NCBI RefSeq assembly: GCF_000830005.1
Contig: NZ_CP010407.1
Coordinates: 1,302,001-1,366,000, forward strand
Direction of reading: 5' to 3'
Source: Streptomyces vietnamensis
GTDB lineage: Bacteria > Actinomycetota > Actinomycetes > Streptomycetales > Streptomycetaceae
DNA: 64,000 nucleotides
Position 1 is the stretch's first letter; each line of letters opens with the position of its first letter. The notes below the pieces were generated by a model. The model saw only the letters and a list, made by a program, of their open reading frames with translations, did no database searches and had not been told where the DNA came from. The position numbers and the translations under genes were made by a program. Of the stretch, positions 42,262 to 50,615 are shown one piece after another.

Positions 42262-42408
42262 CCGGCCACCGTAGTCGGCGCCGTCGTGCCTGATCAGTGC
42301 GGTGCGCTGTGATGTCCGTCATGAGCACGGCATAGGCTGCGCCCGGGGGCACCCCCGGGCGTGACACGACGGCTGACGATCTGCGGATCCGACCATCAGG
42401 AGCGAACC

Positions 42409-42936
42409 ATGACAGAGGCGTTGATCAAGGGAGTGGGCGGCAAGGAGCCGCAGATCGATCCGACCGCCTTCACCGCCCCGACCTCCGTGGTGCTCGGCGA
42501 GGTCACGCTCGGCGCCCGCGCCAGCATCTGGTACCACGCGGTCCTGCGGGCGGACTGCGGTCCGATCGCGATCGGCGAGGACTCCAACATCCAGGACAAC
42601 TGCACCGTCCACGTCGACCCCGGCTTCCCCGTCTCGATCGGCGACCGGGTCACCGTCGGCCACAACGCGACCGTGCACGGCTGCACCATCGAGGACGACG
42701 TGCTCGTCGGGATGGGCGCGACCGTCCTCAACGGGGCCCGGATCGGCGCGGGCTCGCTCGTCGCCGCCCAGGCGCTCGTCCCGCAGGGGATGGAGATCCC
42801 GCCGGGCTCGCTGGTCGCCGGCGTCCCCGCCAAGGTGCGCCGCCCGCTGACCGAGGAGGAGAAGGCGGGCATCCAGCTGAACGCCGAGATGTACCTGCTG
42901 CTCGCCAAGGGCCACGCCGAGGCCTTCGAGGAGTAA
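42409..42936 (+). CDS. Gamma-class carbonic anhydrase-like protein
   Basis: 175 residues, left-handed beta-helix. The motifs SIWYHAVLRADCGPIAIGEDSNIQDNCTVHVD and VTVGHNATVHGCTIEDDVLVGMGATVLNGARIG carry the three zinc His positions of the gamma carbonic anhydrase family (PaaY/YrdA type). Many members are annotated as carbonic anhydrase-like because activity is unproven. ATG 42409 follows AGGAGCGAACC. A terminator hairpin lies 22 bases past the stop. Confidence 0.9.
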   Translation: MTEALIKGVGGKEPQIDPTAFTAPTSVVLGEVTLGARASIWYHAVLRADCGPIAIGEDSNIQDNCTVHVDPGFPVSIGDRVTVGHNATVHGCTIEDDVLVGMGATVLNGARIGAGSLVAAQALVPQGMEIPPGSLVAGVPAKVRRPLTEEEKAGIQLNAEMYLLLAKGHAEAFEE

Positions 42937-42958
42937 GCCGTACGGGCTTGTACGCGAA

Positions 42959-42992
42959 GGAGGGCGGCGCCCGTTCCCGGGTGCCGCCCTCC
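42959..42992. terminator. Bidirectional terminator, 15-bp stem
   Basis: GGAGGGCGGCGCCCG (42959-42973) pairs with CGGGTGCCGCCCTCC (42978-42992) with one G-U wobble and a TTCC loop, between the convergent carbonic anhydrase-like and DedA genes. Confidence 0.88.
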
Positions 42993-43016
42993 GCTCCGTA
43001 CGCGTACGGTCCGCGC

Positions 43017-43670
43017 TCAGTCCGCCACCGGGACCGGCTCCTGCTCCGCGGCCTCGGCCCGCTGCGCCGCCGCCTTCTTGGCGCGGTTCTTGACCACCAG
43101 CATCGAGACGATGCCGATCAGCACGGCGAGGACGAGGCCCAGCCAGGAGAAGCGCTTGAGCCAGGCCTCGGCGACGACGCCGACCGTGTAGATGACGGCC
43201 GTGGTGCCGCCCGCCCACAGGATGCCGCCGAGGACGTTGGCGATGAGGAACTTCCAGTACGGCATCTGCAGCACGCCCGCGAGCGGCCCCGCGAAGATGC
43301 GGAGGAGGGCGATGAAGCGGCCGAAGAAGACCGCCCACATGCCCCACTTCTGGAAGGAGTTCTCGGCGAGCCCGATGTTGGCCTCGCTGAAGTGCTTGGG
43401 GAACCTCCGGCCCAGCTTGGCGAGGAGCGGCCGTCCGCCCTTGCGGCCGATCGCGTAGCCGATCGAGTCGCCGACGATCGCGCCGGCGGTGGCGCAGGCG
43501 CCGAGGACGTACGGATTGATGTCGCCGTGCTGCGAGGCGAGCAGCGCCGAGCTGACGAGCACGATCTCGCCAGGCAGCGGGATGCCCAGGCTCTCCACCC
43601 CGATCACCACCGCCACGAGGACGTAGACGGCGACCGCGGGGATCGTCTCCAGCCATTCCTGGACGTGCAC
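43017..43670 (-). CDS. DedA-family membrane protein
   Basis: 217 residues. The DedA/VTT core shows VESLGIPLPGEIVLVSSALLA, GDSIGYAIGRKGG, FFGRFIALLRIFAGPLAGVLQMPYWKFLIANVLGGILWA; about five membrane segments. DedA proteins recycle lipid carriers such as undecaprenyl phosphate or phosphatidylethanolamine across the membrane. GTG 43670 follows GGGAGGAACCGC, so the longer reading from 43724 is rejected. The C-terminus is a basic/acidic cytoplasmic tail. Confidence 0.9.
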   Translation of the reverse strand: MHVQEWLETIPAVAVYVLVAVVIGVESLGIPLPGEIVLVSSALLASQHGDINPYVLGACATAGAIVGDSIGYAIGRKGGRPLLAKLGRRFPKHFSEANIGLAENSFQKWGMWAVFFGRFIALLRIFAGPLAGVLQMPYWKFLIANVLGGILWAGGTTAVIYTVGVVAEAWLKRFSWLGLVLAVLIGIVSMLVVKNRAKKAAAQRAEAAEQEPVPVAD

Positions 43671-43767
43671 GCGGTTCCTCCCGTGTCGGCTGCTCGACGG
43701 CCCGGCAGGTACGTCGGCGGGCACGCCGTGGAAGCCTACCCGGTCGGGATGAACGGACCTCGACGCC

Positions 43768-43825
43768 GACGAAGCCCCCGCCTCGGAGGGGCCCGGAGAG
43801 GTCCGGACGAGGCGGGGACTTCGTC
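43768..43825 (-). terminator. Terminator of the secreted-protein gene
   Basis: 18-base arms at 43768-43785 and 43808-43825 pair with one mismatch; the 22-base loop itself contains a CCGGA/TCCGG pair. It begins 15 bases beyond the stop at 43840. Confidence 0.75.
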
Positions 43826-43839
43826 ATGTCCACCGGGTG

Positions 43840-44343
43840 TCAGTGGAAGAGCAGGGAGGCGCCGCCTGCGGCGGTGGTGACCGATCCCGGGCAGAGGAAG
43901 CTGCCGGAGGTCTTCGTCGCGGTGAACGCCTGGTTCACGTACCTGCGGGTGGTGCTGTCGCGGTTCAGCAGGACGTTGGTCGCCTTGTAGCGGCAGGAGA
44001 TGCCGTACTGCGTTCCCGTGATGTCGATGACGTCGGCCTTCGCCTGGCCGGCCGCGTCGTCGAAGGTGACGTTGGGGTTGTTGTTGAGGGCGGCGGTGAT
44101 GCCTCCGGTACAGCTCAGGTTGCCGCCCGGCGTGTTGATGCTGGTGCGGTCGATGGACAGCGCGGTGGGCGGGTTGGCGCTGGTCCGGGCGTTGGTCCAG
44201 GTGCAGGTGCTGCCCGAGACCACGATCACGCCGTCGACCTGCTGCGTTGCGGTGGGTCCGAAGGCGTTCGCCGCCGTGGTGGCTCCGGCGGTGGCCGCGA
44301 TGATCAGGGCGGTGACGCACGAGAGTGCCGAGAACTGCCTCAT
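43840..44343 (-). CDS. Small secreted protein of unknown function
   Basis: 167 residues with a Sec signal peptide (ALSCVTALIIAATAGATTAANA, cleavage near residue 27). The mature part is rich in Thr, Asn and Ser and contains four Cys (CTW, LSC, ISC, FLC), which suggests two disulfides and a beta-rich extracellular fold. No family recognised. AAGGAGCGAC is a strong ribosome-binding site. Codon use is less GC-extreme than in neighbours, as is usual for secreted proteins. Confidence 0.8.
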   Translation of the reverse strand: MRQFSALSCVTALIIAATAGATTAANAFGPTATQQVDGVIVVSGSTCTWTNARTSANPPTALSIDRTSINTPGGNLSCTGGITAALNNNPNVTFDDAAGQAKADVIDITGTQYGISCRYKATNVLLNRDSTTRRYVNQAFTATKTSGSFLCPGSVTTAAGGASLLFH

Positions 44344-44388
44344 GTCGCTCCTTCTGGGCCGCGTCCTTGTGGGGTGTGAGCCTCAGGG

Positions 44389-44407
44389 AAGGTCCCACAG
44401 GGACCTT
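44389..44407. promoter_or_regulatory. AAGGTCCC/GGGACCTT inverted repeat upstream of the secreted-protein gene
   Basis: AAGGTCCC (44389-44396) and GGGACCTT (44400-44407) around ACA lie 46 bases upstream of the start. It could be an operator or an mRNA hairpin. The rest of 44344-44636 (about 290 bases) is moderately AT-rich near 44410-44450 and shows no gene. Confidence 0.5.
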
Positions 44408-44636
44408 GAATTGTCATGCACCCGTCAACTCTTTGGCCGGATAGCACCCCCTCGAACCAGAGCACCGCCGACCGGACCCTCGCATCACGTTCGAGAGGTG
44501 CGTCCACGGCCGGATCGACGCGGGCGATCGCGACTCCCGCGCCGTGGACGTCTCCCTTTCCGCCGCGCCGCGTTCAGCAGCGCTCAGTCGCCGAGAGGCG
44601 AGGGGGCCGATGCGGGACCTGCGCCCGCCGTCCGGC

Positions 44637-45098
44637 TCACTTTCCCAGGTCGTTGGGCCTGAGCGTCCACAGCACCGTCATCTCGCCGGTCACGGCGCCG
44701 TCCTCGCGGGTGATGTCGATCCGCACCGGGAACTCCGGCCGCTGTCCGGCGTCGAGTTCGGCGACGACCTCGGCGGCGGGGCGGCCGAGGGTGGCGGTGG
44801 CGGTGACGACGCCCATGGCCAGCTTCTTGTAGCCGATCTCGGCCTTGACGGCGAGCGGGACCGCGCGGCTCAGCTGGTCGCCGAAGGCGGCGAGCACGAT
44901 GGCGCCGCTGGCGGACTCGGCCAGGGTGAACATCGCTCCGGCGTGCGGGCCGCCGACGTGGTTGTGGTAGGCGGGCTGGTCCGGGAGGCGCACGACGGCG
45001 CGCTCGGCGGTGGTCTCCAGGAACTCCAGGTTGAGGGTTCCGGCCATGGGGACCGTGGCGGCGAGCATCTCGCCGACGGACATCTGGTCTGCGCTCAT
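44637..45098 (-). CDS. Hotdog-fold thioesterase (PaaI/DUF4442-like)
   Basis: 153 residues. The central hotdog helix region reads HVGGPHAGAMFTLAESASGAIVLAAFG, and strands VPLAVKAEIGYKKLAMG and VVAELDAGQRPEFPVRIDI follow. Such enzymes release acyl groups from CoA or ACP. ATG 45098 (MSADQMSVGEM) is eight bases after the -10-like TAACAT on the minus strand, so the mRNA is probably leaderless. A GCTACT-N4-GGTAA site overlaps that promoter. Confidence 0.85.
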   Translation of the reverse strand: MSADQMSVGEMLAATVPMAGTLNLEFLETTAERAVVRLPDQPAYHNHVGGPHAGAMFTLAESASGAIVLAAFGDQLSRAVPLAVKAEIGYKKLAMGVVTATATLGRPAAEVVAELDAGQRPEFPVRIDITREDGAVTGEMTVLWTLRPNDLGK

Positions 45099-45106
45099 GG
45101 ACCGTG

Positions 45107-45124
45107 ATGTTACCCACGAGTAGC
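45107..45124 (-). promoter_or_regulatory. Leaderless promoter and GCTACT-N4-GGTAA site of the thioesterase gene
   Basis: On the minus strand GCTACTCGTGGGTAA (45124-45110) runs into TAACAT (45112-45107), eight bases before the ATG. The same half-sites appear at 17903-17917. Sites of this shape are typical for TetR-type acyl-CoA-responsive regulators, which suits a thioesterase. Confidence 0.45.
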
Positions 45125-45204
45125 AGCCTTGGCCATCCCCCGCCCGTCCCCGGCCCGGGGGCGGGCGTGGTCGAGCGGCCCCCGCACCTCTATGGTTACT
45201 GGCC

Positions 45205-46335
45205 ATGTGGCCAGGACAGCAGCCGCCCGGGGGCGAGCAGAACCCGCAGGACCAGAGTCAGAACCCCTACCAGCAGTCGGGGTACCAGCAGCCGAACCCG
45301 TATCAGCAGCAGCCGCCCACCCAGCCCGGGTATCCGCAGCAGCCGCCGACACAGCCCGGCTACCCGCAACAGCCGCCCGCGCAGCCCGGCTACCCGCAGC
45401 AGGGGTACGCGCAGCAGCCGGGTTACCCGAACCCGTACCAGCAGCCGACCGTGCCGCAGCAGTACGCGGTGCCGGGCCCCGGACAGCCCGGCGGGCCCGA
45501 CGGCGGGAAGAAGAAGCAGACGACGATCGTGGCGATCGTCGCCGCCACCGCCGTGGTCGTCGCGGCCGGAGTCGCCGCGTTCCTCGTGCTCGGCAAGGAC
45601 GACGACAAGAAGAACACCGCCGACGACCCCAAGCCGTCCGTCACGGCCACCGCCTCCGCGGACCCCTCGTCCGCCCCGGCGCCCGACCCGAGCCAGTCGT
45701 CCGGGATCGACAACCCGCGCGACGGCGCGGCGCAGCAGCCGACGATCCCCGGCTGGAAGGTCGTCTACAACCCGAAGTACGGCACCCTCTTCGACGTACC
45801 GCCGGAGTGGGAGGTGTTCAAGCCGGGCTCGATCACCTTCTTCGAGGACGAGAAGAAGGGCGGCGGCCTTCCGCTGGTGACGATGTCCAGCCCCACGAGC
45901 TTCAAGAGCAAGTGGTGCACGTACGACGTCAACAAGAACGGCACCGACGAGACCTGGAGCCTGTCCACGGCCGGCACCAAGGGCGGCCAGGGCGCCAAGG
46001 ACACCTCGTCCCTCGCGCGCAGCGAGGCCGGCACGTGGGTGTGGGGCGGCTACGCGCAGCACATGCCGCAGAGCACCATCAAGATCACCAAGCCGGTGCC
46101 GTACACGACGAAGTCCGGCCTCACCGGCAGCATGGCGACGGCCACGGCGCCGAACGTCAAGAAGCGCAACAAGTGCGAGACGGACGGGAAGTCGATCGCC
46201 TTCTCCTTCAAGAACGCCGCGGGCGACTTCTCGACCTGGGTGCTCTACGGGGCCGACGGCGTCAAGGACGAGCTGCCCGACGCGACGATCCGGCAGATCC
46301 TCTCCACGGTCCGGCTCGCCCCCTCCGGGTCCTGA
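45205..46335 (+). CDS. Membrane-anchored protein with PGYPQQ repeats
   Basis: 376 residues. Residues 1-98 are Pro/Gln/Tyr-rich with four repeats of [10 protein letters not shown] type, a cytoplasmic low-complexity tail common in actinobacterial membrane proteins. One transmembrane helix follows KKK at about 103 ([25 protein letters not shown]), then an acidic Ser/Thr/Pro linker and an extracellular domain of about 190 residues with two or three Cys ([14 protein letters not shown]). The domain is not recognised. TATGGT (45191-45196) lies 8 bases before ATG 45205, suggesting a leaderless mRNA. Confidence 0.85.
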   Translation: MWPGQQPPGGEQNPQDQSQNPYQQSGYQQPNPYQQQPPTQPGYPQQPPTQPGYPQQPPAQPGYPQQGYAQQPGYPNPYQQPTVPQQYAVPGPGQPGGPDGGKKKQTTIVAIVAATAVVVAAGVAAFLVLGKDDDKKNTADDPKPSVTATASADPSSAPAPDPSQSSGIDNPRDGAAQQPTIPGWKVVYNPKYGTLFDVPPEWEVFKPGSITFFEDEKKGGGLPLVTMSSPTSFKSKWCTYDVNKNGTDETWSLSTAGTKGGQGAKDTSSLARSEAGTWVWGGYAQHMPQSTIKITKPVPYTTKSGLTGSMATATAPNVKKRNKCETDGKSIAFSFKNAAGDFSTWVLYGADGVKDELPDATIRQILSTVRLAPSGS

Positions 46336-46374
46336 CCTCCTCCGGGTCCTGACCTCCTCCGGGTCCTGACCTCG
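46324..46374. repeat. Three 17-bp repeats spanning the stop codon
   Basis: TCCGGGTCCTGACCTCC occurs at 46324-46340 and 46341-46357, and in part from 46358. The first copy contains the TGA of the PGYPQQ-protein gene, so the stop has been copied twice more downstream in different frames. Confidence 0.9.
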
Positions 46375-46391
46375 GGATTCCGATTCCTCCC

Positions 46392-46439
46392 GCCACCGGG
46401 ACCGGCCGCCCCGGTCCCGGTGGCCGGCCCCCCCCCCCC
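46392..46439 (+). terminator. Terminator hairpin followed by a C12 run
   Basis: GCCACCGGGACC (46392-46403) pairs with GGTCCCGGTGGC (46413-46424). Twelve C residues follow at 46428-46439, a slippage-prone tract. It ends the PGYPQQ-protein transcript. Confidence 0.75.
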
Positions 46440-46498
46440 GACGGACCGCCCGAATATCCGGTTGGCAGTACGGGGAGGAGCCGGGGATAGTCCCGGGA

Positions 46499-47848
46499 GT
46501 GACCACACCCGCCGCCTCCCCCTCCCCCCGCCGGGCCCCGTCCCGCTCCCGCCGCCCCGAGTGGGCCGGCCGCAACTACCTCCTGCTCACCGCCGCCACG
46601 ATCGTGACCAACCTCGGCACGCACGGCGCGCTGATCGCCACGACCTGGGCGGTCTTCGAGTCCGGGGGCGACGCGGGCGACGTGGGTCTCGTGGCCATGG
46701 CGCGGTTCGCGCCGCTGGTCCTCTTCCTGCTCATCGGCGGCGCGGTGGCCGACCGGCTGCCCCGGCACCGGGTGATGGTCGCGGCCAACGCCCTCAACTG
46801 CGTCTCGCAGGCCGCCTTCGCCGTCCTCGTGCTCTCCGGCGAGGCCCGCATCTGGCAGATGATGGCGCTCACCGCGCTCTGCGGCACCGGTCAGGCCTTC
46901 TTCAACCCGGCGGCCGAGGGCATGCTCATGTCCAGCGTCAGCGGGGAACAGGCGAGCCGCGCCTTCGCCGTCTTCCGCATGGCGATGCACGGTGCCGCCA
47001 TCGGCGGTGCCGCGCTCGGCGGCGCACTCGTCGCCTTCGTCGGACCGGGCTGGGTCCTCGCGATCGACGCCGTCGCCTTCGCCGTCGCGGGCGGTCTGCG
47101 GGCCTTCCTCGACGTCAGCGGCATCCCGGACCGCGCTCCCGGCGGCGGGCTCTTCTCGGATCTGCGGGAAGGCTGGCAGGAGTTCGTCGGCCGGCCCTGG
47201 CTGTGGTCGATCGTCGCCCAGTTCTCGGTGGTCGTGGGACTGATCGGCGCGGTCGAGTCGGTGTACGGACCGCTGGTCGCCCGGGACGAACTGGGCGGCT
47301 CGCGCCCCTGGGGCATCGCGCTCGCCGCGTACGGGGCGGGGACGGTCGCGGGCGCCGTCCTGATGACCCGGTGGAAGCCGCGCCGGATGCTGTTCGTCGG
47401 GACCCTGTGCGTGTTCCCGATCGCGCTGCCCTCGGCGGCGCTCGCCGTGCCGCTGGACGCGGCGGGCCTGACGGCGGCGATGTTCGTCAGCGGGGTGGCG
47501 ATCGAGGTCTTCGGCGTCTCGTGGATGACGACCATGCACCAGGAGATCCCGGAGGAGAAGCTGTCCCGGGTCTCCGCCTACGACTGGTTCGGCTCGACGG
47601 CGCTGCTGCCGCTGTCCACGGCCCTCGCGGGCCCGGCGGAGAGCGCGTTCGGCCGGAGCGAGGCGCTGTGGGGCGCGGCGGCGCTGATGGTGCTCGTCAC
47701 CGCGCTCGTCCTCTTCGTGCCGGACGTACGGAACCTGACGCGGCGTCCGCACACGAAGGAGGTCGCGGGCGGGACGGCCCAGGGCGCCCAGGGCGCTCAG
47801 GAGGGTGCCTCAGCCGATGCCGAAGGCGCCCTCCGGGGGAACGGGTGA
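46499..47848 (+). CDS. MFS transporter (EntS/MFS_3-like)
   Basis: 449 residues with about 12 hydrophobic segments. The A-loop reads GGAVADRLPRHRVMV, and QMMALTALCGTGQAFFNPAAEGMLMSSV is typical of the MFS_3/TetV-EntS group of exporters. The substrate is unknown. GTG 46499 has TTGGCA-N18-GATAGT just upstream (46462-46491), so the transcript is probably leaderless. The last 39 bases overlap the end of the convergent spermidine-synthase-like gene; the C-terminal ~40 residues are low-complexity. Confidence 0.88.
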   Translation: MTTPAASPSPRRAPSRSRRPEWAGRNYLLLTAATIVTNLGTHGALIATTWAVFESGGDAGDVGLVAMARFAPLVLFLLIGGAVADRLPRHRVMVAANALNCVSQAAFAVLVLSGEARIWQMMALTALCGTGQAFFNPAAEGMLMSSVSGEQASRAFAVFRMAMHGAAIGGAALGGALVAFVGPGWVLAIDAVAFAVAGGLRAFLDVSGIPDRAPGGGLFSDLREGWQEFVGRPWLWSIVAQFSVVVGLIGAVESVYGPLVARDELGGSRPWGIALAAYGAGTVAGAVLMTRWKPRRMLFVGTLCVFPIALPSAALAVPLDAAGLTAAMFVSGVAIEVFGVSWMTTMHQEIPEEKLSRVSAYDWFGSTALLPLSTALAGPAESAFGRSEALWGAAALMVLVTALVLFVPDVRNLTRRPHTKEVAGGTAQGAQGAQEGASADAEGALRGNG

Positions 47849-48655
47849 CGGTACGGCCCCGGCGTCGAGGACCGGTTCCGCGCCGCCGGTGAACCGGGCG
47901 AGCGTCTCCCCGTGCTCCACGCGCGCGGGGAAGGCGTCGGCCGCCGCACGGCGCGCGAGACGGGCGATGTCGATCTCGCGGGCGGAGGCGACCAGGACCG
48001 CGTTCCCGAAGCGGCGGCCGCGCAGCACGGCGGGCTCCGCGACGAGCGCGAGCTCCGGGAAGACGGTGGCGAAGGTGGCGAGCTGGGAGCGGAGGAACGG
48101 GAAGGGCGCCCCGTCGGCCAGGTTGGCCGCGTAGAGCCCACCGGGCCGCAGCACGCGCCGGACCTCGCGCGCGTACTCGACGGAGGTGAGGTGCGCGGGC
48201 ACGCGCGAGCCGCCGAAGACGTCGCCGACGATCAGATCGGCCGAGGCGTCCGGTGCCGCCTCCAGCCAGGCCCGGGCGTCCGCCCCGTGCACGGTGGTCC
48301 CCGAGCCCTCGGGCAGCGGGAGGAACTCCTCGACGAGGGCGAGCAGCCCCCGGTCGGCCTCGACGACGTCCTGCCGCGAGCCGGGCCGGGTGACGGCGAC
48401 GTACCGGGGCAGCGAGAGCGCCCCGCCGCCCAGGTGCAGGACGTCGAGGGGCGCGCCGGGCTCGGCGGCGCCGTCGACGACGTGCGCGAGGCGCCGCGCG
48501 TACTCGAATTCCAGGTACGCCGGGTCGTCCAGGTCGACGTAGGACTGGGGCGCGCCGTCGACGGTCAGCAGCCAGGCACGCTCCCGGTCCACATCGGGCA
48601 TGAGACGCGCGGTGCCGTGGTCGACCTCGCGGATGACGGGGATGTGCTCGTTCAC
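47810..48655 (-). CDS. Spermidine synthase-like (class I methyltransferase-fold) protein
   Basis: 281 residues. Motifs are YVDLDDPAYLEFEYARRLAHVVD, VLHLGGGALSLPRYVAVTRPGSRQDVVEAD, and ADLIVGDVFGGSRVPAHLTSVEYAREVRRVLRPGGLYAANLAD. This is the actinobacterial spermidine-synthase-like group; the polyamine-binding acidic residues are partly altered, so it may not make polyamines. GTG 48655 (VNEHIPVIREV) was chosen; longer readings run into a palindromic repeat. It is downstream of the patatin gene on the same strand. Confidence 0.85.
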   Translation of the reverse strand: MNEHIPVIREVDHGTARLMPDVDRERAWLLTVDGAPQSYVDLDDPAYLEFEYARRLAHVVDGAAEPGAPLDVLHLGGGALSLPRYVAVTRPGSRQDVVEADRGLLALVEEFLPLPEGSGTTVHGADARAWLEAAPDASADLIVGDVFGGSRVPAHLTSVEYAREVRRVLRPGGLYAANLADGAPFPFLRSQLATFATVFPELALVAEPAVLRGRRFGNAVLVASAREIDIARLARRAAADAFPARVEHGETLARFTGGAEPVLDAGAVPSPVPPEGAFGIG

Positions 48656-48724
48656 GCGTTCATTGTGCCGCCACCGGTGCCGGGCGCCGGTGCCGGGCAT
48701 CGCACCGCCGCGGCTGCCGCTGCC

Positions 48725-48767
48725 GCTGTGGGCAATCGTTCCGCAGGGCGGAACGGGTGGGCACAGC
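48725..48767. repeat. 43-bp palindromic intergenic repeat, copy 2
   Basis: The outer arms are GCTGTG/CACAGC and the inner arms GTTCCGC/GCGGAAC around AGG. Against copy 1 (4871-4913), only the second base pair of the outer stem differs (T-A there, C-G here), so pairing is kept. It lies between two minus-strand genes and may act in their mRNA. Confidence 0.85.
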
Positions 48768-48825
48768 CCCCGTTGCCGGGTTCCGGCTCCCTGTACGACG
48801 CCCACCAGGACCTGGCCGCAGCCCG

Positions 48826-49695
48826 TCAGCCCGTCCAGACGGCGGCGACCGCCTCAGCGCAAGAGGCGCCCTGGTCCCGCCCCGCACGCGCCGCCGCCGC
48901 CCGGTGCGCCGGGTCCAGCGCGTTGCGCCCCATCGCCTTGCGGGACGCCGCATCCGGCGTGATCACCTCGACCCGCGCCCCGCCCGCCGCGAGGTCCGCC
49001 CCCTGCCGGGCGGGGGAGAGCACGACCTTGCTCCCCCGGGCGCTGGGCGCGACGACGACGATCCGGTCGTAGCCCGCGGCGAGGTGGGCGTTGGCCGTGG
49101 AGTGGATGCCGCCGTCGATCCAGCGGCGCCCGTCGATGGTCGCCGGGGGCCACACGCCGGGGATGGCGCAGCTCGCGGTGACGGCGTCGGTCAGCGGGAC
49201 CCCGCTGTCCTCGCCGTACGCGACGAGTTCGCCGGTGGCGGCGTCGACCGCGGTGATGAGCAGCGGCCGCGCGGGCCAGTCCCCGGCCCGGCCGAGGCGC
49301 CGGGCGACGGTCGCGCGGCGCTCGCCCTCGGTGACGGTGGTCGCGGCGAGGGCGATCCGGCCGAGCCTGCGCCCGTACTCCTCGGGGGTACGGGACCGGA
49401 GGACGGCGACGGCGTACCGGAGGATCGTCGGGATCCCGAGCCGCACGGCGGGCTCGGTGGCCTCCCCGTCGAGCTGCTGCTCGTACAGCGCGTCGAGCCC
49501 GCCCCGCCCGGAGGCGAGCTGCGCCCCGACGACCGCTCCCGCGGAGCTGCCGACGATCAGATCGGCGCCGGTCGGATCGATCCCGGCGTCGAGGAGCCCC
49601 CGCAGCACGCCGACCTCCCACCCGGCTCCGACGAGCCCACCGGACCCCAGCACGAGAGCCGTCCGCTTCCCCGTCCGCTTCTCTGTCTGCGTCAT
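48826..49695 (-). CDS. Patatin-like phospholipase
   Basis: 289 residues. The oxyanion loop is LVLGSGGLVGAGWEVGVL, the nucleophile is in IVGSSAGAVVGAQL (Gly-Ser-Ser-Ala-Gly) and the second catalytic residue in WIDGGIHSTANAHLA (Asp-Gly-Gly). The Ser-Asp dyad is complete. It has no signal peptide and may act on membrane lipids from the inside, or be exported as in some bacteria. ATG 49695 begins MTQTEKRTGKRTALVLG. Confidence 0.9.
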   Translation of the reverse strand: MTQTEKRTGKRTALVLGSGGLVGAGWEVGVLRGLLDAGIDPTGADLIVGSSAGAVVGAQLASGRGGLDALYEQQLDGEATEPAVRLGIPTILRYAVAVLRSRTPEEYGRRLGRIALAATTVTEGERRATVARRLGRAGDWPARPLLITAVDAATGELVAYGEDSGVPLTDAVTASCAIPGVWPPATIDGRRWIDGGIHSTANAHLAAGYDRIVVVAPSARGSKVVLSPARQGADLAAGGARVEVITPDAASRKAMGRNALDPAHRAAAARAGRDQGASCAEAVAAVWTG

Positions 49696-49743
49696 GTCCC
49701 GAGTCTGGCGCAGCAGTTGTCCCGGACGACGGCCGGGGTGGGG

Positions 49744-50445
49744 TCAGAGGTTCTTGAGGGCCTCGCGGACGGAGAGCGGGGAGAGGCGGGAGCCGTGGGC
49801 GGCGACGAAGGCGCGGACTTCGGCGGGGGCCGTCTTGCCGTACTCGCGCAGGCTCCAGCCGATGGCCTTGCGGATGAAGAAGTCGGGGTGGGCCGAGCGG
49901 CGCAGGCAGTAGGCGAAGAGCCGGTCGGCGTCGGTCGCGTCCTTGTGGCGGAGCTGGTGGAGGAGGGCGGTGCGAACGACCCACAGGTCCTCGTCGTCGA
50001 TCCATGTGTCCATCTCGCCGGCGAGGACGGGGTCGGCCGCCACCAGGCCGCCGACGACGTGGGCGGCGAGGTGGTCGACGGTGTCCCACCAGGAGACGGT
50101 GGTGACGAGCCGGCGGGCGACCGGCAGGAAGCCGGAGGAGCAGCGCCTGACGTGCCGGCGCAGGTAGTCGACGGCGAAGTAGTGGTACTCGCGCTCGGGG
50201 AGGGCGAAGCAGCGCAGGGCGATCGCGGTGCAGTCGGTCTCGTCGGGGCGCGGGGTGCCGTCGAGGACGGTGCGGGCCAGGGCGCGGCGCTCGGGCGTGC
50301 GGATGCCGAGGAAGGGGGCCGCGCCCTTCATGTACGCGACCATCTCCTGGGCCCGGAAGGGGTTGCCCGCGGCGGGGTAGACCGTGGTGAGCCGTTCCAG
50401 GACGGTGTCGGCGAGGGCGCTCGCGGGCGGCGCGGTGTGGGTCAT
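49744..50445 (-). CDS. DNA alkylation repair protein (AlkD-like HEAT repeat)
   Basis: 233 residues of the AlkC/AlkD superfamily: RAQEMVAYMKGAAPFLGIRTPERRALAR, WWDTVDHLAAHVVG, LHQLRHKDATDADRLFAYCLRRSAHPDFFIRKAIGWSLREYGK. AlkD-type glycosylases remove N3- and N7-alkylated purines without flipping the base; the Trp/Asp of the WWDTVD segment are the active-site pair. ATG 50445 follows GAGAGAG. Upstream are four 26-bp tandem repeats. Confidence 0.9.
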   Translation of the reverse strand: MTHTAPPASALADTVLERLTTVYPAAGNPFRAQEMVAYMKGAAPFLGIRTPERRALARTVLDGTPRPDETDCTAIALRCFALPEREYHYFAVDYLRRHVRRCSSGFLPVARRLVTTVSWWDTVDHLAAHVVGGLVAADPVLAGEMDTWIDDEDLWVVRTALLHQLRHKDATDADRLFAYCLRRSAHPDFFIRKAIGWSLREYGKTAPAEVRAFVAAHGSRLSPLSVREALKNL

Positions 50446-50477
50446 GGAACTCTCTCGGTCACGACGCGCTCCGGGCG

Positions 50478-50575
50478 CACCGGACGGACATTCCGGGGGC
50501 ACGCACCGGACGGACGTTCCGGGGGCACACCCCGGACGAACACTCCGGGAGCACCCCCGGACGGACATGACGCAC
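50478..50575. repeat. Four ~26-bp tandem repeats upstream of the alkylation-repair gene
   Basis: Units containing CACCGGACGGACATTCCGGG repeat with CGGACG at about 50481, 50507, 50533 and 50558 (26, 26 and 25 bases apart). The array fills the divergent region between the repair gene (50445) and the TVP38-type gene (50616), where promoters of both must lie. Confidence 0.85.
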
Positions 50576-50615
50576 ATTACGGCGCTCCTACGGACGCGTC
50601 CGTTACTCTCCCCGA

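Noticed and set aside
45315..45420. Intergenic repeat in the 45.3-kb region
   Set aside because: These repeats are in frame and encode the PGYPQQ units of the membrane-anchored protein.
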